DNA of 64,000 nt, from NCBI RefSeq assembly GCF_023028345.1, contig NZ_CP095487.1, positions 186,001-250,000 of the forward strand. Reading direction: 5' to 3'. Each line of letters opens with the position of its first letter. Positions within the stretch are counted from its first letter, which is position 1. Below the pieces are notes generated by a model, which was given only the letters and a program-made list of their open reading frames with translations, had not been told where the DNA came from and made no database searches. The translations under genes were made by a program, and so were the position numbers. The stretch comes from Halorientalis marina. Lineage in GTDB: Archaea; Halobacteriota; Halobacteria; Halobacteriales; Haloarculaceae. Positions 15,693 through 23,897 of the stretch are shown in pieces.

Positions 15693-17965
15693 ACCGGGGT
15701 GCGGCCGAACTGACGGCACTCGTCGCCCTCCTCGCCGCCGTCCTCCTGTTCGTCCGCCGGGCGCGCCGGGCGGGGGCCGACGCCCGCGCGGACGGCGGGT
15801 ACGGACACGACCGGTCCATCTTCGACCCCTCGTTTCTCTACGAACAGCTGGTGCGGTGGACGACCACCGTCGACCACAAGGAGATCGGTATCCTCTACAT
15901 CGTCTTCGGGACCGTCGCCGCGCTGTGGGGCGGCGTCGACGCCATGATGCTCCGCACCGAACTGCTGACGCCCGCCGCGGACATCTGGACCGAGCGCACC
16001 TACAACGCCCTCTTTACCGAGCACGGCATCACGATGCTGATTTTCTTCGTCCTCCCCGTCTTCTTCGGCATCGGGAACTACTTCATCCCGCTCCTGGTCG
16101 GCGCCGAGGACATGGCCTTCCCCCGCCTGAACGCCATCGGCTTCTGGTTGCTCCCGCCGGCGCTCCTCCTGGCCCGCTTCGGCCTGTTCGCCCAGATTTT
16201 CGCGCAGGTGCTGGGCGCGGTCACCTCCGGCCCGCTCGTGGCCTTCTTCCAGGCGCTGGAGGAACCGGGCATCGGCTGGACGATGTACACGCCGCTGTCG
16301 ACGACGCAGGGCAACCCACAGATCGATTTCCTGCTGCTGGGGCTTCACCTCTCGGGGATCGCGACGACCATCGGCGCGATCAACTTCGTCGTCACCATCT
16401 TCCACGAACGCGACGAGTCGGTCTCCTGGGCCGACCTCGACATCTTCTCGTGGAACATCCTCACCACGAGCGCGATCGCCCTCTTTGCCTTCCCCCTGCT
16501 CGGGAGTGCCCTCGTCATGCTGTTGATGGACCGGAACCTCGGGACGACGTTCTACGCGGTGGAGGGCGGCAGCCCCATCCTCTGGCAACACCTGTTCTGG
16601 TTCTGGGGGCACCCGGAGGTGTACATCCTCTTTCTCCCGGCGACGGGGCTGATGAGCACCATCCTCCCGAAGTTCGTCGGCCGGAAACTGTTCGGCTTCC
16701 GCTACATCGTCTACTCGACGCTCGCCATCGCCGTCATGAGTTTCGGCGTCTGGGCCCACCACATGTTCACGACGGCGCTCGACCCGCGGCTCCGGGCGAG
16801 TTTCATGGCGATCTCCATCGCCATCGCCGTCCCCTCGGCCATCAAGATATTCAACTGGATCACGACGATCTGGGACGGGCGGATTCGCATGACGGCACCG
16901 GGTATCCTCTGTATCGGCTCCATCGGGACCTTCGTCGTCGGCGGCGTCACCGGCGTCTTCCTCGCGGCCATCCCGGTCGACATCGTCTACCACGGCACCT
17001 ACTACGTCGTCGGGCACTTCCACATGATCGTCGTCGGCATCATCCCGATGATGATGATCGCCGCGTCCTACTACTGGTATCCCATCCTCACCGGGCGGAT
17101 GTACGACCGCCGGCTGGCGAAGTTCCAGTCCGCCCTGCTCATCGTCGGCTCGGTGGCCGCGTTCGGGACGCTCATCGTCCTCGGATTTCTCGAACTCCCG
17201 CGGCGGTACGCGAACTACCCGGCGGAGTTCGCGGGCCTCCAGCAGTTCGCCTCCGTCGGGGCCTTCCTCGTCGGCGTCGCCGCCCTGCTGTGGCTGTACA
17301 ACATGCTCTGGTCGTACTGGAACGGCGACCCCGTCGAGGACGCCGACGTGTGGGACCTCAAGGAGACCGACCAGTTCACGCCCGAGTGGCAGCACTTCGA
17401 GCGCCGCCTCGAACGCGAGTACGCCATCGAGCCGACCGAACCCGACAGCGTCCGCCCCTCGAAGACGACCGACCCCGAGAAGGGGAGTCCGCAGTTCCTG
17501 CGTGACCCCCGCGGCCTCGCCCGCTCCATCGTCTCGGACACGCTCTACGGCGCGCTCGGTGGCTTTCTCGGCACCGCGCTCATGTCGGCGGTGCTCCTCT
17601 CCGGCGTCGCGGTCGGCGTCATCGACCTCGCGGCCTTCGGCGAACTCTCGGAGCTGGTCGGACTCGGTGCGAACGTCCCCATCGGCTTCGCCGTCTTCTT
17701 CCTCGGCGGAATGACCACCTGGGCCATCCTCTTTCGGGCGCTCGCGGAGTACCTGCCCGGGCGCATGCTCATCGTCACCGGGCTCTCCTACGCGACGATC
17801 ATCGCCCTCGGGTTCACCATCGCCTTCTACACGGGCCAGTCCGGGCTGGAACTGCTCGGTTACCTCGTGTTCGTCTTCGTCGGCCACTGGCTGTACGGAC
17901 TCGGGCTCTCGGGCGTGCTCCGGTACGCCGAGTACCGCCGCTCGCAGGCCCGGGAGGCGACATGA
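15689..17965 (+). CDS. coxA: Heme-copper oxidase subunit I fused to DUF6789-like membrane domain
   Basis: Catalytic oxidase subunit, 758 aa. About residues 1-560 are the 12-helix COX1 core: WTTTVDHKEIGILYI, the heme-ligand His in FTEHGITMLIFFV, HLFWFWGHPEVYILFLP (the CuB His and cross-linked Tyr), WAHHMFTT (two CuB His), and GHFHMIVVG (heme ligands). A charged linker (about 545-605) joins a C-terminal region of four membrane helices (SDTLYGALGGFLGTALMSAVLLSG ... FVFVGHWLYGLGLSGVLRYAEY) resembling the separate haloarchaeal DUF6789 family. Subunit I is normally 520-600 aa, so this fusion is unusual. The next gene overlaps it by 4 bases. Confidence 0.92.
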   Translation: MNRGAAELTALVALLAAVLLFVRRARRAGADARADGGYGHDRSIFDPSFLYEQLVRWTTTVDHKEIGILYIVFGTVAALWGGVDAMMLRTELLTPAADIWTERTYNALFTEHGITMLIFFVLPVFFGIGNYFIPLLVGAEDMAFPRLNAIGFWLLPPALLLARFGLFAQIFAQVLGAVTSGPLVAFFQALEEPGIGWTMYTPLSTTQGNPQIDFLLLGLHLSGIATTIGAINFVVTIFHERDESVSWADLDIFSWNILTTSAIALFAFPLLGSALVMLLMDRNLGTTFYAVEGGSPILWQHLFWFWGHPEVYILFLPATGLMSTILPKFVGRKLFGFRYIVYSTLAIAVMSFGVWAHHMFTTALDPRLRASFMAISIAIAVPSAIKIFNWITTIWDGRIRMTAPGILCIGSIGTFVVGGVTGVFLAAIPVDIVYHGTYYVVGHFHMIVVGIIPMMMIAASYYWYPILTGRMYDRRLAKFQSALLIVGSVAAFGTLIVLGFLELPRRYANYPAEFAGLQQFASVGAFLVGVAALLWLYNMLWSYWNGDPVEDADVWDLKETDQFTPEWQHFERRLEREYAIEPTEPDSVRPSKTTDPEKGSPQFLRDPRGLARSIVSDTLYGALGGFLGTALMSAVLLSGVAVGVIDLAAFGELSELVGLGANVPIGFAVFFLGGMTTWAILFRALAEYLPGRMLIVTGLSYATIIALGFTIAFYTGQSGLELLGYLVFVFVGHWLYGLGLSGVLRYAEYRRSQAREAT

Positions 17966-18477
17966 ACACCGACGCCGTCCTCACCTACGGCGCGCCCTTC
18001 CTCGGGGCCGTCCTCCTCTCCCTTGGCATCGCCGGCGGCGTCGTCGGCGGCTACAGCGTCGTCCAGACAGAACTCGGTCTCTGTGGGAACCCCATCGTCA
18101 CGGTCGAGACCGCCGAGGACACCGAGCGCCTCCAGGACGGCTACGGCGAGGGCGGCCCGACGCTCGACCGCATCCCCCTGTCGAACCTGAGCGCGGCCGA
18201 ACGCGAAGCCTTCGAGGCGGCCCGCGAGGCGAGCACCCGCGAGGGCGAGGTCGACGGGGCCTTCCCCAACCGGGAGGCCATCGAGCGGGGCGTGCTCGTC
18301 ACGACCGACGGCGAGGCCTACTACACGACGCTCGCGTCTGACAACGAGTGTCTCGCCGCCGACCCGCTTCTCCTGCCGCTGGGCGTCGTCGGCATCCTGC
18401 TCGGCATCGGTGGCGTCCTCACCCCGCCGCTGTACCGGTGGTACCTGGCCTTCGAGCGCCGGCAGGGCGGGGCCTGA
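17962..18477 (+). CDS. Small membrane protein coupled to coxA, unknown
   Basis: 171 aa. The ATG overlaps the coxA stop (ATGA), so it is probably co-translated. A membrane helix at 8-35, an extracytoplasmic loop with two cysteines and the strand GVLVTTDGEAYYTTLASDNECLAADP, and a second helix (LPLGVVGILLGIGGVLTPPLYRWYL) can be seen. It resembles haloarchaeal DUF7979-type proteins, but I am not sure. Position suggests a role in oxidase assembly or function; no motif shows what. Confidence 0.72.
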   Translation: MNTDAVLTYGAPFLGAVLLSLGIAGGVVGGYSVVQTELGLCGNPIVTVETAEDTERLQDGYGEGGPTLDRIPLSNLSAAEREAFEAAREASTREGEVDGAFPNREAIERGVLVTTDGEAYYTTLASDNECLAADPLLLPLGVVGILLGIGGVLTPPLYRWYLAFERRQGGA

Positions 18478-18516
18478 CGGACCCGACGGACTCCATCCCG
18501 TCCGGTCGCGGCCCCC

Positions 18517-19044
18517 TCACGCGCTGGCGGGGTCGATCCGTATCTCGACCGTCGCGCGGTCGGTGTTCCCGTCGTCGTCGGTGACGATGAGTTCGACGGC
18601 CCGCGTCGTCCCGTCGCTCGTGAAGATGTGTTCCGCGGTCGGCCCGGTCACGGGCGGCCGCATGTCCTTGAACAGCCAGATGTACTCGACGATTTCCCCG
18701 TCCGGGTCGACGGAGCCGCGCCCGTCGAACGCGACCGTCAGCGGGGCCGGCCCCCGCGTCGGCGTCGCGTCGATACGTGCCTCCGGGGGCTCCCCGACCG
18801 GAGTCTCCGTGACGTCGTCGTCGGTTCCATCGGCCGGGGTCGTCGTTTCTGACTCCGTCGGTGTGGTATCTGCCCGGGTCGTCTCTCGGCTCGTCTCTCG
18901 GCTCGTCTCCGCCGGCGTGGCGGTCCCGTCGCCGCGTGCAGTCGTGGTGGCCCCGTCCGGCGACGCGTCGTCGCTCCCGGCACAGCCGGCGGTCCCGAGG
19001 GCGCCCGCGCTGACGGCGGTCAGAACGAACTCACGACGGTCCAT
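18517..19044 (-). CDS. Tat-exported lipoprotein with PKD-like domain
   Basis: 175 aa. The N-terminus MDRREFVLTAVSAGALGTAGCAG is a twin-arginine signal with a lipobox cysteine (LGTAGC), so the protein is likely exported folded and lipid-anchored. A Thr/Glu/Ser-rich low-complexity spacer (about 25-85) is followed by a PKD-type domain (PTRGPAPLTVAFDGRGSVDPDGEIVEYIWLFKD ... VELIVTDDDGNTDRATVEI). PKD domains mediate extracellular protein or glycan contacts. It sits inside the oxidase cluster, but a link to it is not shown. Confidence 0.85.
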   Translation of the reverse strand: MDRREFVLTAVSAGALGTAGCAGSDDASPDGATTTARGDGTATPAETSRETSRETTRADTTPTESETTTPADGTDDDVTETPVGEPPEARIDATPTRGPAPLTVAFDGRGSVDPDGEIVEYIWLFKDMRPPVTGPTAEHIFTSDGTTRAVELIVTDDDGNTDRATVEIRIDPASA

Positions 19045-19092
19045 GGTGTCCGGTGTGTGGCGACGGCCAAGAGCGTGTCGTCCGTCCGCGTG

Positions 19093-19938
19093 CTACACCG
19101 TCGCGCCGACGTAAAGCACCGCGACGAGGAACAGCCAGACGGCGTCGACGAAGTGCCAGTACAGCGAGGCGGTCGCGACCGAGGTGTCGCGCTCGGCGTC
19201 GTACTGGCCCCGGAGCGCCCGCGCGAACACGACGCCGATGAAGACCACGCCGACGAGGACGTGGAAGCCGTGCAGCCCCGTCAGTCCGTAGAACCCGCTC
19301 CAGAACACCCCGCTCGTGAGCGTGAACCCCCCCTCGACGACGAACTCGTAGTACTCCAGCAACTGGCCGCCGACGAAGGTCACGCCGAGTGCGAGGGTCG
19401 CGCCGAGCAGGCCGAGGAACCGTCGGCGCTTTCCGGCTTCCAGCGACGTGTGGGCGAAATGGAGCGTGACACTGCTGGCGACGAGCAGGCCGGTGTTGAC
19501 GAGCACGAGCGACCCGAGCAGGTGCGGGAGGTCGCTCGGCGGCCACGCGCCGGCCCGGACGAAAAAGTAGTAGACGAAGCCCGCGCCGAAGGTAGCCACG
19601 TCGGTCAGCAGAAAGAGGATCGTGGTGGTCCGGTAGGCGCGCTGGCGGGCCGGCGAGACACGGTGGTCCCAGTAGCCGGCGAGAAAGCCCTCGTAGACCC
19701 AGCCGGCGAGGCCGGCGACGATGCCGACCGCACCGAGGCCGACGAGCGAGAGGCCGACGACCGACGGGAGGACGCCGGCGCTGGCCGCGAGGAAGGTCAG
19801 TGCCGCACCGAAGTAGAGCGCGCCCGTGCCGATGGCGGCGACGAACGGCCAGCGGCTGCGGTGTTCCTCGTGGTCGCCGCCGTCCCCGTGGCCGTTGCCC
19901 CCCCGTCCGCGCCGTTCGTCGACGGTCGATCCCGACAT
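19093..19938 (-). CDS. coxC: Heme-copper oxidase subunit III
   Basis: Membrane subunit of the terminal oxidase, 281 aa, seven hydrophobic segments. A His/Asp/Gly-rich hydrophilic N-terminus is followed by typical subunit III sequence: TTTILFLLTDVATFGAGFVYYFFVRAGAWPP, SSVTLHFAHTSLEAGKRRRF, GLTGLHGFHVLVGVVFIGVV and a C-terminal ASLYWHFVDAVWLFLVAVLYV. ATG 19938 was chosen over 19977 because a TTTTTAG box lies about 30 bases upstream of 19938, fitting a leaderless start. Same strand as coxB but 3.5 kb away. Confidence 0.91.
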   Translation of the reverse strand: MSGSTVDERRGRGGNGHGDGGDHEEHRSRWPFVAAIGTGALYFGAALTFLAASAGVLPSVVGLSLVGLGAVGIVAGLAGWVYEGFLAGYWDHRVSPARQRAYRTTTILFLLTDVATFGAGFVYYFFVRAGAWPPSDLPHLLGSLVLVNTGLLVASSVTLHFAHTSLEAGKRRRFLGLLGATLALGVTFVGGQLLEYYEFVVEGGFTLTSGVFWSGFYGLTGLHGFHVLVGVVFIGVVFARALRGQYDAERDTSVATASLYWHFVDAVWLFLVAVLYVGATV

Positions 19939-20109
19939 CCTGGTCGGCGCTTGGCCCGAGCGAACTAAAAATCCCATCGTCACGGCCCCGCGAGCCGGGC
20001 GGCGCCGCGGCGGGGACGACCGGACACGGAGGCGACGCGGACGGCGCAATTGCTTTCGACGGCCGTAGCGGGAGAAACACATAACCACGCGCGGTCCGAA
20101 CCGTATCGT

Positions 20110-20397
20110 ATGCGTATCAGGGACAAGCCGGCGACCGGGACGCCGAGTCGCCTGCTGGGGTTCATTCTGATGATCGCGGGTGGGGTATTCCTCGGCGACT
20201 TCGCGTGGGCGCTCGCGACGTACTCGCCGTCGATAGAGGTCGCGTCGCTGACGGCCATGTCGCTGCTGGGCGCCGGAATGCTCGCCGGCGCGGTCCTGAT
20301 CGGCATCGGGACCGCGGCCGTTCTCCACTCCACCGGCCATCTCGAACTCGGGGCCGACCTCGACTGGGGCGGGGAACCCGACGGCACTGACACGTAG
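20110..20397 (+). CDS. Small two-helix membrane protein, unknown
   Basis: 95 aa. Two membrane helices (about 18-37 and 45-72) separated by a short loop, with an acidic C-terminal tail (HLELGADLDWGGEPDGTDT). ATG 20110 is used; the frame stays open to 20050 but that part is not conserved-looking. It starts divergently from coxC and ends just before the MITE-like element. No function can be assigned. Confidence 0.6.
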   Translation: MRIRDKPATGTPSRLLGFILMIAGGVFLGDFAWALATYSPSIEVASLTAMSLLGAGMLAGAVLIGIGTAAVLHSTGHLELGADLDWGGEPDGTDT

Positions 20398-20407
20398 CGA
20401 GCGGAAG

Positions 20408-20573
20408 CCCACCCCTTCACAGTAGTTGCTGAAGTAGGAGTGTTGCTAGTTTCCACTCCGATTCATACCGGTTCTGAGAGCCGTGCACCAGGTGCACGGC
20501 GATCTCACGTTCTGTGAGTTCGCTCGTCAACAGAGATAGCAGCCGAATCAGCAACTACTGTTCACGGGTGGGA
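20408..20573. mobile_element. MITE-like symmetric inverted-repeat element
   Basis: Perfect 14-bp inverted ends ACAGTAGTTGCTGA (20419-20432) and its complement (20548-20561) bound a 143-bp stretch. The similarity continues outward imperfectly (CCCACCC and GGGTGGG) to about 20408 and 20573. A 21-bp palindrome with 10-bp arms GCCGTGCACC / GGTGCACGGC and one unpaired centre base sits at 20480-20500, exactly at the element's midpoint (20490). There is no ORF inside. This is the form of a transposase-free miniature element; no parent IS is in the window, and a target duplication is not obvious. A structured RNA or regulatory hairpin is the alternative. Confidence 0.55.
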
Positions 20574-20623
20574 GGAAGTCAATGAGCAGGGGATGTAAGT
20601 TCCTGGAGCGCGTCCGTTCCGTC

Positions 20624-20860
20624 ATGAGCGAGAACCGGGGGGCCGACGCTGGGGGCGTCGTCTCACACGAGATTGCCGTCCGCTGTGTCGCGGACGACTG
20701 TGACTTCGAGCTACAGGCCGGCGTGTTCGACGCGTCCACCGTCGATGCGTTCCTCCCGTCGGTCCGCGACTGGGATACCTGTCCCGCCTGTGGCGACCAC
20801 GTCGAGGAGTGGACACCCGAGTTCGCGGGCGCCGCCGCCGGTCGCCCGACTGACTGGTAA
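20624..20860 (+). CDS. Small zinc-ribbon-like protein
   Basis: 78 aa from ATG 20624; the frame extends to ATG 20582 at the MITE-like element's edge. It shows two cysteine pairs, CVADDC (about 21-26) and CPACG (about 53-57), which could bind one zinc as a treble-clef or ribbon. HEIAVRCVADDCDFELQAGVF and SVRDWDTCPACGDHVEEW are characteristic. Similar tiny zinc-binding proteins are common in haloarchaea and are mostly uncharacterised. Confidence 0.68.
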   Translation: MSENRGADAGGVVSHEIAVRCVADDCDFELQAGVFDASTVDAFLPSVRDWDTCPACGDHVEEWTPEFAGAAAGRPTDW

Positions 20861-21034
20861 CTCACGCTCCCTGCGTTTCACCCACGACCGCCTCCCGCCG
20901 GACTGCAGACTCCCGTCTCAGCGACACCGCTGACTTCCCGCACCGGTCCCGATGCCCGCCAGCACCTCGCTACACCCCAGTCACACCTGGATTCGGCAGC
21001 TACCACTTCAGTTGTTCGAAGGGGCAGACTTAAG

Positions 21035-21052
21035 AATTAGACGCGTCTAATT
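21035..21052. promoter_or_regulatory. Palindromic operator of the DtxR/MntR-type regulator
   Basis: A perfect 18-bp palindrome AATTAGACGCGTCTAATT lies 9-26 bases before the ATG at 21061. It matches the TTAG-N-CTAA form recognised by DtxR/MntR/SirR-family repressors. A TATA-like TTAAGAAT overlaps its left edge about 27 bases before the start codon, so binding would block a leaderless transcript. Autoregulation, and control of the overlapping transporter gene, is therefore likely. Confidence 0.75.
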
Positions 21053-21060
21053 CCGGGTGA

Positions 21061-21795
21061 ATGCTGAGCGACGTCATGGAGGACTATCTGAAGGCGATCT
21101 ACGAGCTCCAGCGCGGACACGGGGCGCCGGTGGGGACCTCGAAGGTCGCGGGGTACCTGGACGTGACCTCGCCGACGGTCACGAGCATGATGGAGAAACT
21201 GGCCGACCGGGGGCTGATCGTCCGGGAGAAGTACAAGGGCGTGGAACTGACCGACGAGGGACAGACGGTGGCTATCGAGATCATCCGCCACCACCGCCTG
21301 CTGGAGGCGTTTCTGGTCGACCACCTCGACTACGAGTGGACCGACGTGCACGCGGAGGCGGACGTGCTGGAACACCACATCAGCGAGGAGTTCGAGGCGC
21401 GGATCGCCGAGCGGATGGGGGACCCGCGGGTCGATCCCCACGGTGACCCCATCCCGGGAGAAACCCTGGAGCCGCCGGCCGAGGACGACACCGCCCCGCT
21501 CTCGGCGTTCGAGGTCGGCGACCGCGTCGTCGTCGCCCGGGTCCGGGACCGCGACGAGGACGAACTCACCTACCTCTCCGACGCGGGAATCGTCCCCGGA
21601 CGGACGCTCGAACTCGTCGAGAAGGCACCCATCGGGATGGTGACGGTCGTCCACGAGGACGGCCGCCAGGGCCTGCCCGAGGGCGTCGCCGAGACCATCC
21701 GGGCCCGCCCGGTGGACGGCGGAGCCGATGACGAACCCCGGACCGAGCACGAGGACGACGCGGGCCGCCCCGCGGAGGTGAGCGGTCGTGAGTGA
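21061..21795 (+). CDS. Metal-dependent DtxR/MntR-family repressor (SirR type)
   Basis: 244 aa, longer than DtxR because of an acidic C-terminal tail. N-terminal winged helix (MLSDVMEDYLKAIYELQRGHGAPVGTSKVAGYLDVTSPTVTSMMEKLADRGLIVREKYKGVELTDEG), then the metal-binding dimerisation domain (IRHHRLLEAFLVDHLDYEWTDVHAEADVLEHHIS) and an FeoA/SH3-like domain (about 150-215). The metal is probably Mn or Fe. A palindromic operator is right before it, and the GDT1-type transporter gene overlaps its end, which favours manganese. Confidence 0.88.
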   Translation: MLSDVMEDYLKAIYELQRGHGAPVGTSKVAGYLDVTSPTVTSMMEKLADRGLIVREKYKGVELTDEGQTVAIEIIRHHRLLEAFLVDHLDYEWTDVHAEADVLEHHISEEFEARIAERMGDPRVDPHGDPIPGETLEPPAEDDTAPLSAFEVGDRVVVARVRDRDEDELTYLSDAGIVPGRTLELVEKAPIGMVTVVHEDGRQGLPEGVAETIRARPVDGGADDEPRTEHEDDAGRPAEVSGRE

Positions 21796-22480
21796 CTTCC
21801 TGACAGTCATGGTCGTCGCCATGACGGCCCAGCTAGCCGTCCTGCCCGGCGAGAAGGTCCAGTTCCTGATCTCCGGGCTGTCGACGCACTACCACCCCGC
21901 GGTGGTCGTCTCGGCGGCCGGGGCGTCCTTCGCCGGCTGGACCGCCCTCGAGATCTGGTTCGGGCAGGCCGTCAAGGGCGCGCTCGATCCGACCCTGCTC
22001 GACGTCCTCACCGCCGGGATGTTCCTGCTCTTTGCGTACCTGCTCTTCCGGTCGGCGCCGGCCCCGGGTCAGCCGGCGGTCGACACCGACGGCGGTATGG
22101 CGGCCATCGACGACTTCGAGCTGCCGGTCGTCGGGCAACCCCCGGAGTTCCTCGGCGGTTTCGTCCCCATCTTCGGGATGATGGCCGTCGGCGAGTTCGG
22201 CGACAAGACCCAGCTGGTGACGATCAGCCTCGCGCTCCAGTACGGTGCGAACCCGGCCATCTGGGTCGGCGAGATGCTCGCCATCATCCCGGTGAGCATC
22301 GCAAACGCCGTGTTCTTCTACCGCTTCGCCCAGGACTTCGACGTGCGGAAGGCCCACTTCTTCGGCGCCGGCCTCTTTGCCTTCTTCGGGCTCGATACGG
22401 TCCTGTCGCTGACCGTGGGCTACTCGATCTGGGAGCACCTCGTCGGTGCGATCAGCACCGCTCTCGTGGGGCTCGTCTAG
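21788..22480 (+). CDS. GDT1/TMEM165-family (UPF0016) Mn2+/Ca2+ transporter
   Basis: 230 aa, six membrane helices in two repeats. The second repeat has the intact cation motif GEFGDKTQL (about 135-143). The first has a changed version (AQLAVLPGEKVQFLISG instead of ExGDKT), so the site is asymmetric. Homologs export manganese in bacteria and exchange Mn or Ca for H+ in eukaryotes. GTG 21788 overlaps the regulator gene by 8 bases, so the pair is an operon, best read as a Mn-efflux system. Confidence 0.87.
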   Translation: MSDFLTVMVVAMTAQLAVLPGEKVQFLISGLSTHYHPAVVVSAAGASFAGWTALEIWFGQAVKGALDPTLLDVLTAGMFLLFAYLLFRSAPAPGQPAVDTDGGMAAIDDFELPVVGQPPEFLGGFVPIFGMMAVGEFGDKTQLVTISLALQYGANPAIWVGEMLAIIPVSIANAVFFYRFAQDFDVRKAHFFGAGLFAFFGLDTVLSLTVGYSIWEHLVGAISTALVGLV

Positions 22481-22674
22481 AAGTCCTCGGGCCGTTGCAT
22501 CGCGCCGTACGCGAGCGAGACGACCGACAGCGCCACGACGCCGACGACGCCGAGCAGGTCACGGTTGGTCGCCAGCGCGGCCGCCGTGCCGACGGTCAAC
22601 ACGACGATGAGGACCGGATAGACGTACGCCTCGGGGAGGGCTGCCAGCGCGGCGGCCGAGCGGTCCCGGAGCAT
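22477..22674 (-). CDS. Small two-helix membrane protein, unknown
   Basis: 65 aa. Two hydrophobic helices (about 16-36 and 41-57) joined by a short loop (NRDLLG). ATG 22674. The last bases overlap the end of the convergent transporter gene by 4. No recognised family; small double-helix proteins like this are frequent in haloarchaea. Confidence 0.55.
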   Translation of the reverse strand: MLRDRSAAALAALPEAYVYPVLIVVLTVGTAAALATNRDLLGVVGVVALSVVSLAYGAMQRPEDF

Positions 22675-22821
22675 ACTCCCACGTCTCTGGCCGACCCATA
22701 TGTGTCCTGTCCTATCTTTCAGAGGGGTTCGACACGAAACCGACGGGCGGTCAGAGCGCCGTCACTGTCCCCGAAATCCCCTGCCGATTTATTACGACCG
22801 GTGACCTATCGGCCTGCGTGA

Positions 22822-23223
22822 ATGACTGCGTACGACGACGTGCAGGCGACGGTCGCGGGGTCGGCCTTTCACGAGTGGATCGCCTTCACTAACCGGGGAA
22901 CCTGGACGTACCAGCCGGACGTGAACCTCCGGATCAGCCGCGAGGAACAGATCGACAGCCGCTACCAGATGCCCTGGACCAACCAGATTCAGGGCGGGAA
23001 CGCCCGCTTTGGCTACTACGTCTACTACGGGTCCTCCCCGGTCGAGTACCACGTCGTCGTCAGCGTCGACGACGGCCGGGCGCACATCCCCGAGCCACGG
23101 GAGTCACAGGACGACGGGTCCTTCTCCATCTCGGCGTACGAGGCGACGCTCGGCCGTATCGTCACCGGCGACGCCGAGACGTTCAACGCCTACCTCAACC
23201 GGACGAACGTCTCGATCCGCTGA
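22822..23223 (+). CDS. Conserved haloarchaeal protein, unknown
   Basis: 133 aa, soluble, rich in aromatic residues. The middle NQIQGGNARFGYYVYYGSSPVEYHVVVSVDDGRAHIPEP looks like paired beta strands. A TATA-like GATTTATTACG about 28 bases before ATG 22822 supports a leaderless transcript and a real gene. No domain is recognised. Confidence 0.65.
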   Translation: MTAYDDVQATVAGSAFHEWIAFTNRGTWTYQPDVNLRISREEQIDSRYQMPWTNQIQGGNARFGYYVYYGSSPVEYHVVVSVDDGRAHIPEPRESQDDGSFSISAYEATLGRIVTGDAETFNAYLNRTNVSIR

Positions 23224-23239
23224 TCGGGGTGGTCGGGCG

Positions 23240-23896
23240 CTACCCGAGGCGGTCGACGATCTCGCTGCCCTCGACGTAGGGGATGCCGGTCCGCTCGCCG
23301 TATGCCTGCGCGGCGGCGGGCGGGAGTGCCTCGCCTGTCTCGTCGTCGAGCATCTCACAGACCACGACTGCGGGGGCCTGGTCGGTGGCCGCCGCGAGCG
23401 AGATCCCGAGTTCGGTGTGGCCGAGTCGGTCCCCCAGCAGGTCCGGCGCGGCCTTGAGGACGTGGACGTGGCCGGGCGTGCGGAACTCGGCGGCGAAGTC
23501 GGTCGCGTCGGGGGCGGCGGCGGCCCGGCCGAGTTCCGTGATGGTGCGGGCGCGGTCCTCGTCGGTGATGCCGGTGAACGTCTCGCGGTGGTTGACGGTC
23601 AGCGAGAACGATGACCGCTCGTCGTACGCGAGGTCGTGGTCGGCGGCCGCCGGGTGGTCGACGACGTCCTGGATGAACGGGAGGTCGAACGCCTCCGCGA
23701 CCTCGTAGGAGAGGGCCGTACAGACCAGGCCGCCGGCGTCGTTGCGCATCCGGGCGACGGCCGCGGGCGTCACCGCCGCGGCCGGATAGATCAGGTCCGT
23801 CTCGCCCTCCCGGTCGGCGGCGTCGTGGACGAGCACGGGCTCGCCGGCCCGGAACGCTGCCAGTGCCGCGTCGATACCGCTCGTAGTTCGTTGCAT
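23240..23896 (-). CDS. ribB: 3,4-dihydroxy-2-butanone 4-phosphate synthase
   Basis: Makes the four-carbon unit of riboflavin from ribulose 5-phosphate. 218 aa. The catalytic stretch HDAADREGETDLIYPA (Asp/Glu metal ligands) and the segment RTPGHVHVLKA and GHTELGISLA are typical of RibB. It starts one base after the rbkR stop, so the two form an operon linking riboflavin synthesis to its kinase/regulator. MQRTTSG at 23896 is preferred over an ATG six codons upstream that would overlap rbkR. Confidence 0.92.
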   Translation of the reverse strand: MQRTTSGIDAALAAFRAGEPVLVHDAADREGETDLIYPAAAVTPAAVARMRNDAGGLVCTALSYEVAEAFDLPFIQDVVDHPAAADHDLAYDERSSFSLTVNHRETFTGITDEDRARTITELGRAAAAPDATDFAAEFRTPGHVHVLKAAPDLLGDRLGHTELGISLAAATDQAPAVVVCEMLDDETGEALPPAAAQAYGERTGIPYVEGSEIVDRLG

Positions 23897-23897
23897 G

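Noticed and set aside
14801..17887. A 1028-codon open frame on the minus strand
   Set aside because: Only its end (14801-15535) is the CoxB gene; the rest is antisense to coxA and reads as Glu/Asp/Arg-rich noise.
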